A stretch of DNA of 64,000 nt from Phragmitibacter flavus (GTDB taxonomy: Bacteria > Verrucomicrobiota > Verrucomicrobiia > Verrucomicrobiales > Verrucomicrobiaceae). Each line of letters starts with the position of its first letter. Position 1 is the stretch's first letter. The position numbers and the translations under genes were made by a program. The notes beneath the pieces are model-generated. The model made no database searches and had not been told where the DNA came from. It worked only from the letters and a program-made list of their open reading frames with translations. The stretch is taken from the NCBI RefSeq assembly GCF_005780165.1, contig NZ_VAUV01000007.1, positions 1 through 64,000 on the forward strand, given 5' to 3'. Positions 7,530 to 14,306 of this stretch are shown piece after piece.

Positions 7530-7549
7530 GTCCACTTCAACGTTCCCCC
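7490..7549 (+). other. attC-like recombination site 4
   Basis: CACAGAAC (7490-7497) is the perfect reverse complement of GTTCTGTG (7008-7015) that opens the same cassette. The central hairpin is nearly the same as in attC 3, with compensating changes in the arms (GACTCAAGGGCT facing AGCCCTGAGTC), so base pairing is conserved while sequence has changed. Ends GTTCCCCC. Confidence 0.85.
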
Positions 7550-7557
7550 AACTTTGC

Positions 7558-8118
7558 ATGGCCAGAATGCTGCCACAAAATCGAGTCGCGTGCATAGGGA
7601 AGATTCGAGAAGCGTTCGATTCCTGTCCCCGACCGACACCCGAACTACTTTCGCCGAATGGCGGCATTGATGGGCCATTCGTCCACAAGAACTGGGGCCA
7701 TCTGACCAGAGACGACGTCGAGGCGCTTGAGTTCTTCGGGCATTCTTTGGGAGAGGACATCACCTACATGAGTTCGGTCGCATTTCGATATTTTGTTCCG
7801 TCAGTGATGATTCTGTTCTTGAGCCGTCCGGACAGCATCGATTTTGGAGGCTTCATTTCGATGGTCAGTCGATGTGAGTCAGCTTTCCAGTGTCGCGCAG
7901 ATGGATACACCTACGGCCAGATTGCAATGACAAGGCCACAGGCCGAGGCTTTCCGCGAATGGTTTGGACAGTTGATGACAATTATACGGAAGTTTGATTT
8001 AGGATCATTTGAGGACGAGTATAAGGGACGGCTGCGTGCTCTCCGATCACGAGCGAAGACTTTCACACCGGACACCGATTATGATGCTTCCACGATTCAA
8101 GCCATCAGGCGGCGATAA
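7558..8118 (+). CDS. Cassette 5 hypothetical protein (possibly DUF6714-like)
   Basis: 186 residues, soluble. It opens with an I-R-E-A-F helix, a proline-rich turn (CPRPTPELL), then HLTRDDVEALEFFGH, followed by a hydrophobic stretch FRYFVPSVMILFL that resembles the A-F-R-Y-Y-L-P-A motif of DUF6714 proteins. The call is tentative. The start of this cassette, including the first 30 or so codons, is present again in truncated form at 9941-10037. ATG 7558 lies 16 bp after the cassette boundary. Confidence 0.6.
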   Translation: MARMLPQNRVACIGKIREAFDSCPRPTPELLSPNGGIDGPFVHKNWGHLTRDDVEALEFFGHSLGEDITYMSSVAFRYFVPSVMILFLSRPDSIDFGGFISMVSRCESAFQCRADGYTYGQIAMTRPQAEAFREWFGQLMTIIRKFDLGSFEDEYKGRLRALRSRAKTFTPDTDYDASTIQAIRRR

Positions 8119-8129
8119 ACGCCCACCAA

Positions 8130-8173
8130 GGGCGAACGCTCAAGGCGCTGGTGCCAACCAACGGGGCTGCTGG
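8130..8173 (+). other. Left part of an interrupted attC site (site 5)
   Basis: GGGCGAAC (8130-8137) is the 5' core expected for the cassette 5 family: the second copy of this cassette begins with its perfect complement GTTCGCCC at 9941, and the 7542 copy differs at one base. The arm sequence that follows is cut off near 8173 by the repeat-bounded insert. A plausible 3' core reappears at 8855 (GTTCGCC). Confidence 0.55.
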
Positions 8174-8846
8174 GAGACAATATTTGTCAGACACTATTTG
8201 TCTGTCCCTTGATACCGCGAATTTTTTCTTCCCTTTGTCGTCGCCATCTCCTAATACTGGCAGCTTTAACCCCCATTTATTCTCTTATGTTTGGAGTCTA
8301 TCTATCCTATTGGACCACGGTGTGCGTGATCCTGATCGCGATCATCATCGTGGCATCGCTGTCGGAGACGCCGTCTCGCCGCCGCTACCTGATCGCTGCA
8401 TGGTCATTTGCCATTCTGAGTTTTGGCTCTGTGTTGATACGGGTATTTCCTCTATTTTTTGACATCCAGATGGCGAACGCCTTTGGACCCCGTTCGATGT
8501 CTTCCGCGGCCTACATTTTCCCTATCTTTGTTATCCTCGCTTTCGGATATCCAGCATTGAGTCTGTTTCCGTTCATGTCAGCCGAGACGGGCCGGAAGGT
8601 GGTTTTGGCGATTGTGGGCTTGGTGGTTCTGTGGTCGACGTTTTTGTTTCTCAGGACGATGATCCGCTGGCCGCAAAGTCAGGGCGGTGGCCCTGTGGCG
8701 GCGATCATGGCCTATTTTTATCTGCTGCTTTGGTGGCGGGTCTATGATCTGCGCCGTGCGACGGATGAATCCACCTAGAGCTTGGTCTCTGTTAAAGAAC
8801 AGGTTGCAAAAAGACAGGGGACAACTAAGGGACGGACAATTAGAGC
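8174..8846. mobile_element. Putative 670-bp insert with imperfect terminal inverted repeats
   Basis: The left end 8189-8210 and right end 8827-8846 are inverted relative to each other (16 of 20 bases match, core GTCCCTT / AAGGGAC). A small palindrome (GACAATATTTGTC) lies just outside the left end. The insert splits attC site 5 and carries one membrane-protein gene but no transposase. A third copy of the left end, differing from it at 3 of 22 bases, is at 10038-10059, exactly where the second cassette 5 copy is cut. Confidence 0.5.
8209..8778 (+). CDS. Small integral membrane protein, unknown
   Basis: 189 residues from a TTG at 8209; ATG 8287 (MFGVYLSYW) is the more likely start and shortens it by 26. 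About five hydrophobic helices (VCVILIAIIIVASL, SFAILSFGSVLIRVFPLFF, IFPIFVILAFGYPALSLF, VVLAIVGLVVLWSTFLFL, AAIMAYFYLLLWW) are linked by short polar loops. No family is recognised. It is the only gene in the insert that interrupts attC site 5. Confidence 0.55.
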   Translation: MIPRIFSSLCRRHLLILAALTPIYSLMFGVYLSYWTTVCVILIAIIIVASLSETPSRRRYLIAAWSFAILSFGSVLIRVFPLFFDIQMANAFGPRSMSSAAYIFPIFVILAFGYPALSLFPFMSAETGRKVVLAIVGLVVLWSTFLFLRTMIRWPQSQGGGPVAAIMAYFYLLLWWRVYDLRRATDEST

Positions 8847-8882
8847 AAATTGACGTTCGCCAAGAATAAATCGCTTTCCAGA

Positions 8883-9326
8883 ATGAGTTTCCTTTATCCA
8901 GCTCTCGGACTCGTTGCGGGCTTGCTCCTGATGGTAGCAGCCTATTATTCGTATGCTTGCTTCTCTTGGCTACATCTGCGGAAGATGGTTTGGGATTCGC
9001 TACCCGTGACCCCAGCCGTCCCCCATCGAAGACTGAGCACCTTCATTGCCCACCGAGTCGAGATGGGTTCCTCATTCTTCGCCATACGAGATTGCTTCTT
9101 GAGGGTGACATCCAACCTAGGCGGGATCAGCCTGCAACCATGGCTTCCTGTGCCTCGCACATCTTGCATATTCCTCACATGGGCCGATCTCTCCAGCATT
9201 GGGATTCGTCCTCCTCATCATTTGCTCGGCGCTACAGTTGGTGGCATATCGATTACGGTCTGGGTCACGCCCCGGCAGCTTGAGATTCTCCGGAATGACG
9301 GCTTTGGTGCCTTCCTGCACCACTAG
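8883..9326 (+). CDS. Cassette 6 protein with one N-terminal membrane helix
   Basis: 147 residues from ATG 8883. An in-frame TTG at 8850 lies before the cassette boundary GTTCGCC (8855) and is unlikely. Residues about 4-26 (YPALGLVAGLLLMVAAYYS) form a membrane anchor; the rest is a compact domain with R-x-x-S-T-F-I-A-H-R-V and a C-terminal TPRQLEILRNDGFG. No family recognised. The domain is probably exposed to one side of the inner membrane. Confidence 0.55.
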   Translation: MSFLYPALGLVAGLLLMVAAYYSYACFSWLHLRKMVWDSLPVTPAVPHRRLSTFIAHRVEMGSSFFAIRDCFLRVTSNLGGISLQPWLPVPRTSCIFLTWADLSSIGIRPPHHLLGATVGGISITVWVTPRQLEILRNDGFGAFLHH

Positions 9327-9341
9327 CCAACAAACCCAATC

Positions 9342-9431
9342 AGCGAACAAGCCGGCACATGCGACGCCGAGGAAGCCGTCTGATGAATTTTGGGCGCTTG
9401 CCCCGGCGCCGCATGGCCTCTAACGTTCGGC
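9342..9431 (+). other. attC-like recombination site 6
   Basis: The 5' core AGCGAAC pairs with the cassette start GTTCGCC with one mismatch. The inner arms GGCACATGCGACGCC and GGCGCCGCATGGCC pair with bulges, and the site ends CTAACGTTCGGC. About 90 bp, a typical attC length. Confidence 0.75.
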
Positions 9432-9438
9432 AGAGAAT

Positions 9439-9813
9439 ATGAACCACAGCCAAGTTCAGAGTCTTGAAGGGCGGATCGGAGTTGCCCTACCAACCGCCTA
9501 TCGTGACTACTTCATCAGTGCCACCGACAAACTCCTTGAGGATGCCATCATATTCGAGTCTCCGAGGTCTGGAGTGATCGATGAGATCCTTACAGCGGAA
9601 GATGTGCTGCGGAACGACGAAGAGGGGCGTATGGGCATCCCGGAGAAATCTCTGTTACACATAGGAGGGAACTTGCTTGGTGGCTACCTCTACCTCGATT
9701 TGTCCCCCGAGGGGTTTGGGAAGTTGCTCTACATGGAGAGCTACACTTTCAAGGAGACATTCGCGTCGTTTGAGGCTCTGCTGTCTGAGCCGAGGGAGAA
9801 CCGAGAAGAATAA
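9439..9813 (+). CDS. Cassette 7 SMI1/KNR4 (SUKH) family protein
   Basis: 124 residues. It starts with an L-E-x-R-I-G-V-A-L-P-x-x-Y-R-D-Y helix, the classic opening of SMI1/KNR4 (SUKH) domains, and continues with GNLLGGYLYLDLSPEG, the G-D-x-x-x-x-D strand-turn region where this family ends its core. SUKH proteins are frequently immunity proteins against contact-dependent or polymorphic toxins. No toxin gene is adjacent, so here it may be an orphan immunity gene. The start is 14 bp past the cassette boundary. Confidence 0.8.
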   Translation: MNHSQVQSLEGRIGVALPTAYRDYFISATDKLLEDAIIFESPRSGVIDEILTAEDVLRNDEEGRMGIPEKSLLHIGGNLLGGYLYLDLSPEGFGKLLYMESYTFKETFASFEALLSEPRENREE

Positions 9814-9820
9814 CCGGAAT

Positions 9821-9948
9821 GCCGAACAAAGCGCATCGTGCAACCACTACCAGCCGTTCAGTTTCGATGATTTCACCTGATTACAACCTCAACCCCGTGA
9901 TCGACGTGTGCCGCCGCTGGTAGTGGTGCATGCGCTCATCGTTCGCCC
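9821..9948 (+). other. attC-like recombination site 7
   Basis: GCCGAAC (9821-9827) is the perfect reverse complement of GTTCGGC (9425-9431) that begins this cassette. Long arms AGCGCAT-C-GTGCAACCACTACCAGC and GCTGGTAGTGGTGCATGCGCT pair over about 20 bp with bulged bases. The terminal GTTCGCCC opens the next, truncated cassette. Confidence 0.85.
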
Positions 9949-10037
9949 AACTTTGCATGGCCAGCGTGCTGCCACAAAATCGACTCGCGTGCATAGAGAA
10001 GATTCGAGAAGCGTTCGATTCCTGCCCCCGACCCGAA
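9941..10037 (+). pseudogene. Truncated second copy of cassette 5
   Basis: 97 bp match 7542-7638 with few changes (for instance GTTCGCCC for GTTCCCCC), covering the cassette start and about 30 codons of the gene. The match stops at 10037 where a copy of the insert-end repeat (10038-10059) begins. The rest of the gene and its attC are gone. Confidence 0.75.
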
Positions 10038-10059
10038 AGACACTATTTGCTCGTCCCTT
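10038..10059. repeat. Solo copy of the insert-end repeat
   Basis: Reads AGACACTATTTG then CTCGTCCCTT; 19 of 22 positions equal 8189-8210. No inverted partner is found downstream of the next gene, so only one end is visible here. Confidence 0.6.
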
Positions 10060-10106
10060 AATTCCGACTATAATGATGTCGCACCAACGGACTTTACGAT
10101 CAAATA

Positions 10107-10556
10107 GTGAACCCATTGAACAAGAAATTTGCGCGCCGCTGGCAGAACTATCGCCAAGTGTGTCCGATAGAACGCCGTTGGCGATTTAATTCCAGATTTG
10201 GACGTAGTTATGTCCTCTTATTTGAAAGAGATATGTTTTCACCTCCTGGAGTTAAGGTGTCAGGCCTATCTGCTACGACTCACATGCCAGAGGAGTTTGG
10301 GGAATTGGTATTTGAGCATCACAATTTTCAAAGCAGAGGCGCCGAGCACTTCTTCTTTTCCGATGGCCAATTATTGAAAATTTGGAGTTACGATGGATAT
10401 CAACCTTCTTGGCTAGAGATTAGACTCGGAGCTGTTCCAGTCCCGATTAAGAATGAGCGGTGGATATCGAGCTGTTCATGCGATGATTCAGAATGGAAGG
10501 AGTATTTGGACCGATTTCACGATGCTTGGAGAGCAGTCCAAAATAAATGGAGCTGA
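10107..10556 (+). CDS. Hypothetical protein at the end of the cassette region
   Basis: 149 residues from a GTG. Basic N-terminus (NKKFARRWQNYRQ), then strand-rich sequence with G-V-K-V-S-G-L-S and W-L-E-I-R-L-G-A-V-P-V-P; ends in a short helix. No signal or membrane segment and no family recognised. No attC follows, so it is either chromosomal, the relic of a cassette that lost its attC, or cargo associated with the repeat at 10038. Confidence 0.55.
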   Translation: MNPLNKKFARRWQNYRQVCPIERRWRFNSRFGRSYVLLFERDMFSPPGVKVSGLSATTHMPEEFGELVFEHHNFQSRGAEHFFFSDGQLLKIWSYDGYQPSWLEIRLGAVPVPIKNERWISSCSCDDSEWKEYLDRFHDAWRAVQNKWS

Positions 10557-10761
10557 TAGAGGTGCCGTGGCCAACCTCGGTCACTCCATACATGACTCTT
10601 CTCGATACCTCATCTGAGAAAATCACGATCCACAGCAGAAGAAACAGATTCGTTTTTCACATTCATTCGAGAGAGCAGACATTCTAGGGAGGTGCAGGGG
10701 GATTGAATCGGTATGGAAAGGGGGTGGGGATTGGCAGGGAGGCGTGGTGACGAATCTGATT

Positions 10762-10792
10762 TTGTAGGGCGATTGGAGTGGTCGCCCTACAA
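10762..10792. repeat. Perfect 11-bp inverted repeat hairpin
   Basis: TTGTAGGGCGA and TCGCCCTACAA face each other across 9 nt. It lies in the roughly 330-bp gap (10557-10888) upstream of uvrA; apart from this and the palindrome at 10810 nothing else is recognised in the gap. Confidence 0.65.
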
Positions 10793-10809
10793 TGGGGTTT
10801 CGAATAGAG

Positions 10810-10826
10810 GCGAAGTGAAACTTCGC
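10810..10826. repeat. GCGAAGT palindrome upstream of uvrA
   Basis: GCGAAGT-GAA-ACTTCGC followed by GGTCCC. Practically the same word with GGTCCC occurs at 14082-14098 on the far side of uvrA, so the gene is bracketed by two copies of a REP-like palindrome. Confidence 0.6.
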
Positions 10827-10888
10827 GGTCCCGGTTTGCGGTGGGAGTTGATGGATCGGGGATTGCAGGGCATGTTGGGAATCCCGTT

Positions 10889-13800
10889 ATGCCGAAGATT
10901 GATGATGTTGCTGATTCCAAACTGAGTGGGCTGGCTCCGCCAGAACCAGCACTTTTGCGTGATCCGGGGATCCGAGTGATCAGGGTGCGGGGGGCGAGGC
11001 AGCACAATTTGCAAAATATTGACGTGGATGTGCCGAGGGATCGGTTGGTGGTTTTGACGGGGGTGAGTGGATCAGGAAAATCGTCGCTGGCATTTGATAC
11101 GCTGTATGCGGAGGGGCAGCGCAGGTATGTGCAGAGTTTGTCGGCTTATGCGCGGCAGTTCCTGGATCAGATGGACAAGCCGGAGGTGGATTTTATTGAT
11201 GGGTTGTCGCCGGCGGTGGCGATTGAACAGCGGACGGTGGCGCATAATCCGCGGTCGACGATTGCGACGGTGACGGAGATCTACGATTATCTGCGGGTGT
11301 TGTATGCGGCGGCGGGGAGACCGCATGATCCGGTGACGGGGGAGGCGCTGCACAAGATGACGGCGAAGGAGATTGCGGATGTGATGCTGGCGCTGCGAGA
11401 AGGGGAGAAGCTGGTGGTGCTGGCGCCGGTGGTGGAGCATGAGAAGGGGGATTTCCGGGGGTTGTTTGAAAAATTGCAGCGGCAGGGGTTTGTGAGGGTG
11501 AGGCTGGATGGGGAGATTCATGAGCTGGAGGAGAGGATCAAGACGGTGAGGTCGGAGCCGCATTCGATTGAGGTGGTGGTTGACCGGCTGGTGGTGCGGG
11601 AGGGGATTCGGGGGAGGCTGATGGAGTCGCTGGAGACGGCGCTTAAGTGGAACCGGCATGAGGTGCGGTTTTTGCTGGGGAATGGGGAGGTGAGGAGCTT
11701 TACGACGGCGTTTGCGAATCCGTCGACGGGGTTGGTGTTGGAGGATTTTACGCCGAAGCATTTTTCGTTTAACACGCATGTGGGGGCGTGTCCGGAGTGT
11801 GAGGGGGTGGGGACGGTGATGGCGGCGGATCGGCATTTGTTGGTGCCGGATGAGTCGAAGTCGCTGAAGGATGGGGCGGTGAAGTCGTGGTGGGCGCGGC
11901 AGCCGAGGTTGAAGGGGCTGCATGATCGGGCGATTGAGGGACTGGCGAGGGTTTACAAGGTGGACATGGAGGTGCCGTTCAAGGTTTTGCCGGACAAGTT
12001 TAAGGAGGCGTTGTTTTATGGGACGGGGGAGGTGGCGGTGCCGACGGGGTGGAAGATTGATTCGAGCAGGCGGAGTTTGGCGAAGCCGTTTGAGGGTTTA
12101 CTAATTCAGGCGGAGCGGTTGATGGCGGAGACGAAGACGGACAAGCTGCGGGCGATGCTGGCGAGGTTCATGAATGCGCTGCCGTGCAAGGTGTGTGGGG
12201 GGCGGAGATTGCGGCCGGAGGTGCTGGCGGTGCGGTTGTTTGGTGGAGGGGAGGGTGAGAAGGAGTCGGGGTTGGGGATTGATGAGTTTACGGGGTTGTC
12301 GGTGAGTGGGGCGATGGAGTGGATGCGGGGGTTGGTGATGACGGAGCAGCAGCGGGTGTATTGTGCGGAGTTGCAGGGGGAGATCGTGAAGCGGCTGGAG
12401 TTTTTGAGTGAGGTGGGGTTGGGGTATCTGACGCTGGATCGGGAGAGCGGGACGTTGTCGGGTGGGGAGTCGCAGAGGATTCGATTGGCGTCGCAGATTG
12501 GGGCAGGGTTGTCGGGGGTGCTTTATGTGCTGGATGAGCCTAGCATCGGGCTGCATCCGGCGGACAATGAGCGGTTGATCGGGACGCTGAAGCGATTGAG
12601 GGATTTGGGGAATTCGGTGCTGGTGGTGGAGCATGATGAGGAGACGATGCGGGCGGCGGACTGGATCATTGAGCTGGGGCCGGGTGCGGGTCCGCATGGG
12701 GGGAGGATTGTGTCGCAGGGGACGCCGGAGCAGGTGATGGCGGATGGGAATTCGGTGACGGGAGGGTTTTTGGGGGAAAGGCTCAAAATTGCGGTGCCGA
12801 AACATCGGGTTGCACCGAGGAGGTGGGAAGTCGGAGGTGGGAAGTCGGAAGTCGGAAGTGGGGAACGTCGAACGTCGAACGCTGAACGTCGAACTTCGAA
12901 GGGGGGAGGGCGGGAGGCGGAGGTGGGGGAACTTTTCGGGAATACTTCCGACTTCCGACCTCCGACTTCCGACTTTGACGACGCCTGGCTGACGGTGCAT
13001 GGGGCGAGGGAGCACAACTTGCAGAACGTGACGGTGGGATTTCCGCTGGGGTGTTTTGTTTGTGTGACGGGGGCGTCGGGGAGCGGGAAGTCGTCGCTGG
13101 TGGACACGATTTTACGACGGGCGTTGATGCGGCATTTTCATTCGGCCAAGGATGAGCCGGGGAAGCATGAGCGGATTTCGGGGATGGCGGGGATCGACAA
13201 GGTGGTGGTGATTGATCAGTCGCCGATTGGGAGGAGTCCGAGGTCGAATCCGGCGACTTATACGGGGGCGTTTACGCCGATCCGGGAGTTGTATGCGCAG
13301 TTGCCGGCGGCGCGGGTGCGGGGGTATTCGGCGAACCGGTTCAGCTTTAATGTGGCGGGGGGACGAGGCGAGAAGGGTGGGGGGGACGGGGTGCTGACGA
13401 TCGACATGCATTTCCTCAGCGATGTGCAGGTGACGTGTGAGCAGTGCCGGGGGATGAGGTATAATGCGGAGACGCTGGAGATTGCGTTTAAGGGGCGGAA
13501 TATTGCTGAGGTGCTGGAGATGACGGTGGCGGAGGGGGCGCGGTTTTTTGAGAAGAGTCCGAACATTTTTCCGAAGCTGCATGCGCTGGAGCAGGTGGGG
13601 TTGGGGTATGTGAAGTTGGGTCAGAGTGGGGCGTCGTTGTCGGGGGGGGAGGCGCAGCGGGTGAAGCTGGCGGCGGAGCTGGCGAAGCGTGCGACGGGGC
13701 GGACGGTTTATATCTTGGATGAGCCGACGACGGGGCTGCATTTTGCGGACATTGAGACGTTGTTGGTGGTGCTGATGCGGTTGAGGGATGCGGGGAATAC

Positions 13801-13978
13801 GTTGATTGTGGTGGAGCACCATTTGGATGTGATCAAGTGTGCGGACTGGATCGTGGACATGGGGCCGGGCGGGGGGACGAATGGCGGACAGGTGGTGGTG
13901 GAGGGGCCGCCGGAGGTGGTGGCGGCATGTGAGGGGAGTGCGACGGGAAGGTTTTTGAGGAAGGCGCTTAAAGGATAA
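10889..13978 (+). CDS. uvrA: UvrA excinuclease subunit, atypical
   Basis: 1029 residues from ATG 10889; a GTG at 10841 would add 16. UvrA is the damage-recognition ATPase of nucleotide excision repair and loads UvrB. Both ABC modules are present: Walker A at about residues 58-66 and 728-736 (G-x-S-G-S-G-K-S-S), signatures LSGGESQR near 523 and LSGGEAQR later, and DEP Walker B motifs. Cysteine pairs are seen near 300 and 433. Two oddities: residues about 645-696 are a low-complexity insertion made by an intergenic-type repeat, and in the C-terminal zinc module the first CxxC is replaced by GEKG (residues 827-830) while the second (850-853) remains. It may be a UvrA paralogue rather than the main repair copy. 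Confidence 0.9.
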   Translation: MPKIDDVADSKLSGLAPPEPALLRDPGIRVIRVRGARQHNLQNIDVDVPRDRLVVLTGVSGSGKSSLAFDTLYAEGQRRYVQSLSAYARQFLDQMDKPEVDFIDGLSPAVAIEQRTVAHNPRSTIATVTEIYDYLRVLYAAAGRPHDPVTGEALHKMTAKEIADVMLALREGEKLVVLAPVVEHEKGDFRGLFEKLQRQGFVRVRLDGEIHELEERIKTVRSEPHSIEVVVDRLVVREGIRGRLMESLETALKWNRHEVRFLLGNGEVRSFTTAFANPSTGLVLEDFTPKHFSFNTHVGACPECEGVGTVMAADRHLLVPDESKSLKDGAVKSWWARQPRLKGLHDRAIEGLARVYKVDMEVPFKVLPDKFKEALFYGTGEVAVPTGWKIDSSRRSLAKPFEGLLIQAERLMAETKTDKLRAMLARFMNALPCKVCGGRRLRPEVLAVRLFGGGEGEKESGLGIDEFTGLSVSGAMEWMRGLVMTEQQRVYCAELQGEIVKRLEFLSEVGLGYLTLDRESGTLSGGESQRIRLASQIGAGLSGVLYVLDEPSIGLHPADNERLIGTLKRLRDLGNSVLVVEHDEETMRAADWIIELGPGAGPHGGRIVSQGTPEQVMADGNSVTGGFLGERLKIAVPKHRVAPRRWEVGGGKSEVGSGERRTSNAERRTSKGGGREAEVGELFGNTSDFRPPTSDFDDAWLTVHGAREHNLQNVTVGFPLGCFVCVTGASGSGKSSLVDTILRRALMRHFHSAKDEPGKHERISGMAGIDKVVVIDQSPIGRSPRSNPATYTGAFTPIRELYAQLPAARVRGYSANRFSFNVAGGRGEKGGGDGVLTIDMHFLSDVQVTCEQCRGMRYNAETLEIAFKGRNIAEVLEMTVAEGARFFEKSPNIFPKLHALEQVGLGYVKLGQSGASLSGGEAQRVKLAAELAKRATGRTVYILDEPTTGLHFADIETLLVVLMRLRDAGNTLIVVEHHLDVIKCADWIVDMGPGGGTNGGQVVVEGPPEVVAACEGSATGRFLRKALKG
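12822..12977. repeat. In-frame repeat insertion inside uvrA
   Basis: Purine-rich direct repeats of GTCGGAAGTCGGAGGTGGGA type (12822-12860), then ACGTCGAACGTCGAAC-type repeats (12865-12899), then the inverted complement of the first block (ACTTCCGACTTCCGAC, 12944-12975). The two outer blocks can pair as a hairpin. This kind of sequence is normally found between genes; here it stays in frame and adds about 52 codons between the two ABC modules. Confidence 0.8.
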
Positions 13979-14306
13979 GGGAGTTTCAAAAGGCTAAAGG
14001 ATAAGGGATAAAGGCTAAAATGGGAGTAGGCGGTTGGGGCCGAGGGGGATGGAAGGGGACGTGGGAGGTTTGGATGGTGATGCGAAGTGCAACTTCGCGG
14101 TCCCTTTGCCGGATCGCTGTGCCGAATGTTGGATGGCTCGTGCCGGGTCTATCCTTTATCCCTTAGCCTTTATCCTTTCATGATCTGCCTGCTGACTACT
14201 GACGGCGTTCTGGAGAACGCCCCTCCTTGGCTATGCGTGCGGCTTTATCCTTTCATGATCTTGCTTTCTCTTGATGGGGTTTGCTTGATGGGGCAGAGTG
14301 GGCGGA
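13979..14306. repeat. Intergenic repeats between uvrA and the TPR gene
   Basis: AAGGCTAAAGGATAAGGGATAAAGG-type sequence at 13990-14020 is the approximate inverse of 14150-14180, and a shorter copy (GGCTTTATCCTTTCATGATC) follows at 14230-14250. The GCGAAGT palindrome is at 14082-14098. No gene is supported in these 328 bp; the 84-residue plus-strand frame here is made of repeat sequence. Confidence 0.55.

Larger units (their letters stand above)
5166..10037 (+). mobile_element. Integron-type gene cassette array without integrase in the window
   Basis: Six complete attC-like sites (5932-6058, 6384-6474, 6956-7015, 7490-7549, 9342-9431, 9821-9948) and one interrupted site (from 8130) separate short plus-strand genes. 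At most cassettes the bases following the cut point (G then TTxxxx) are the exact or near-exact reverse complement of the 5' core at the same cassette's 3' end: GTTGTGCC/GGCACAAC, GTTAGCTT/AAGCTAAC, GTTCTGTG/CACAGAAC and GTTCGGC/GCCGAAC are perfect. This is the signature of circularisable integron cassettes. No tyrosine recombinase (IntI) is encoded in the window, so it is an integrase-less array or the visible end of one. Confidence 0.85.

Noticed and set aside
11072-13822. Several long minus-strand frames opposite uvrA
   Set aside because: Arg/Pro/His-rich antisense frames caused by high GC; uvrA motifs on the plus strand are decisive.
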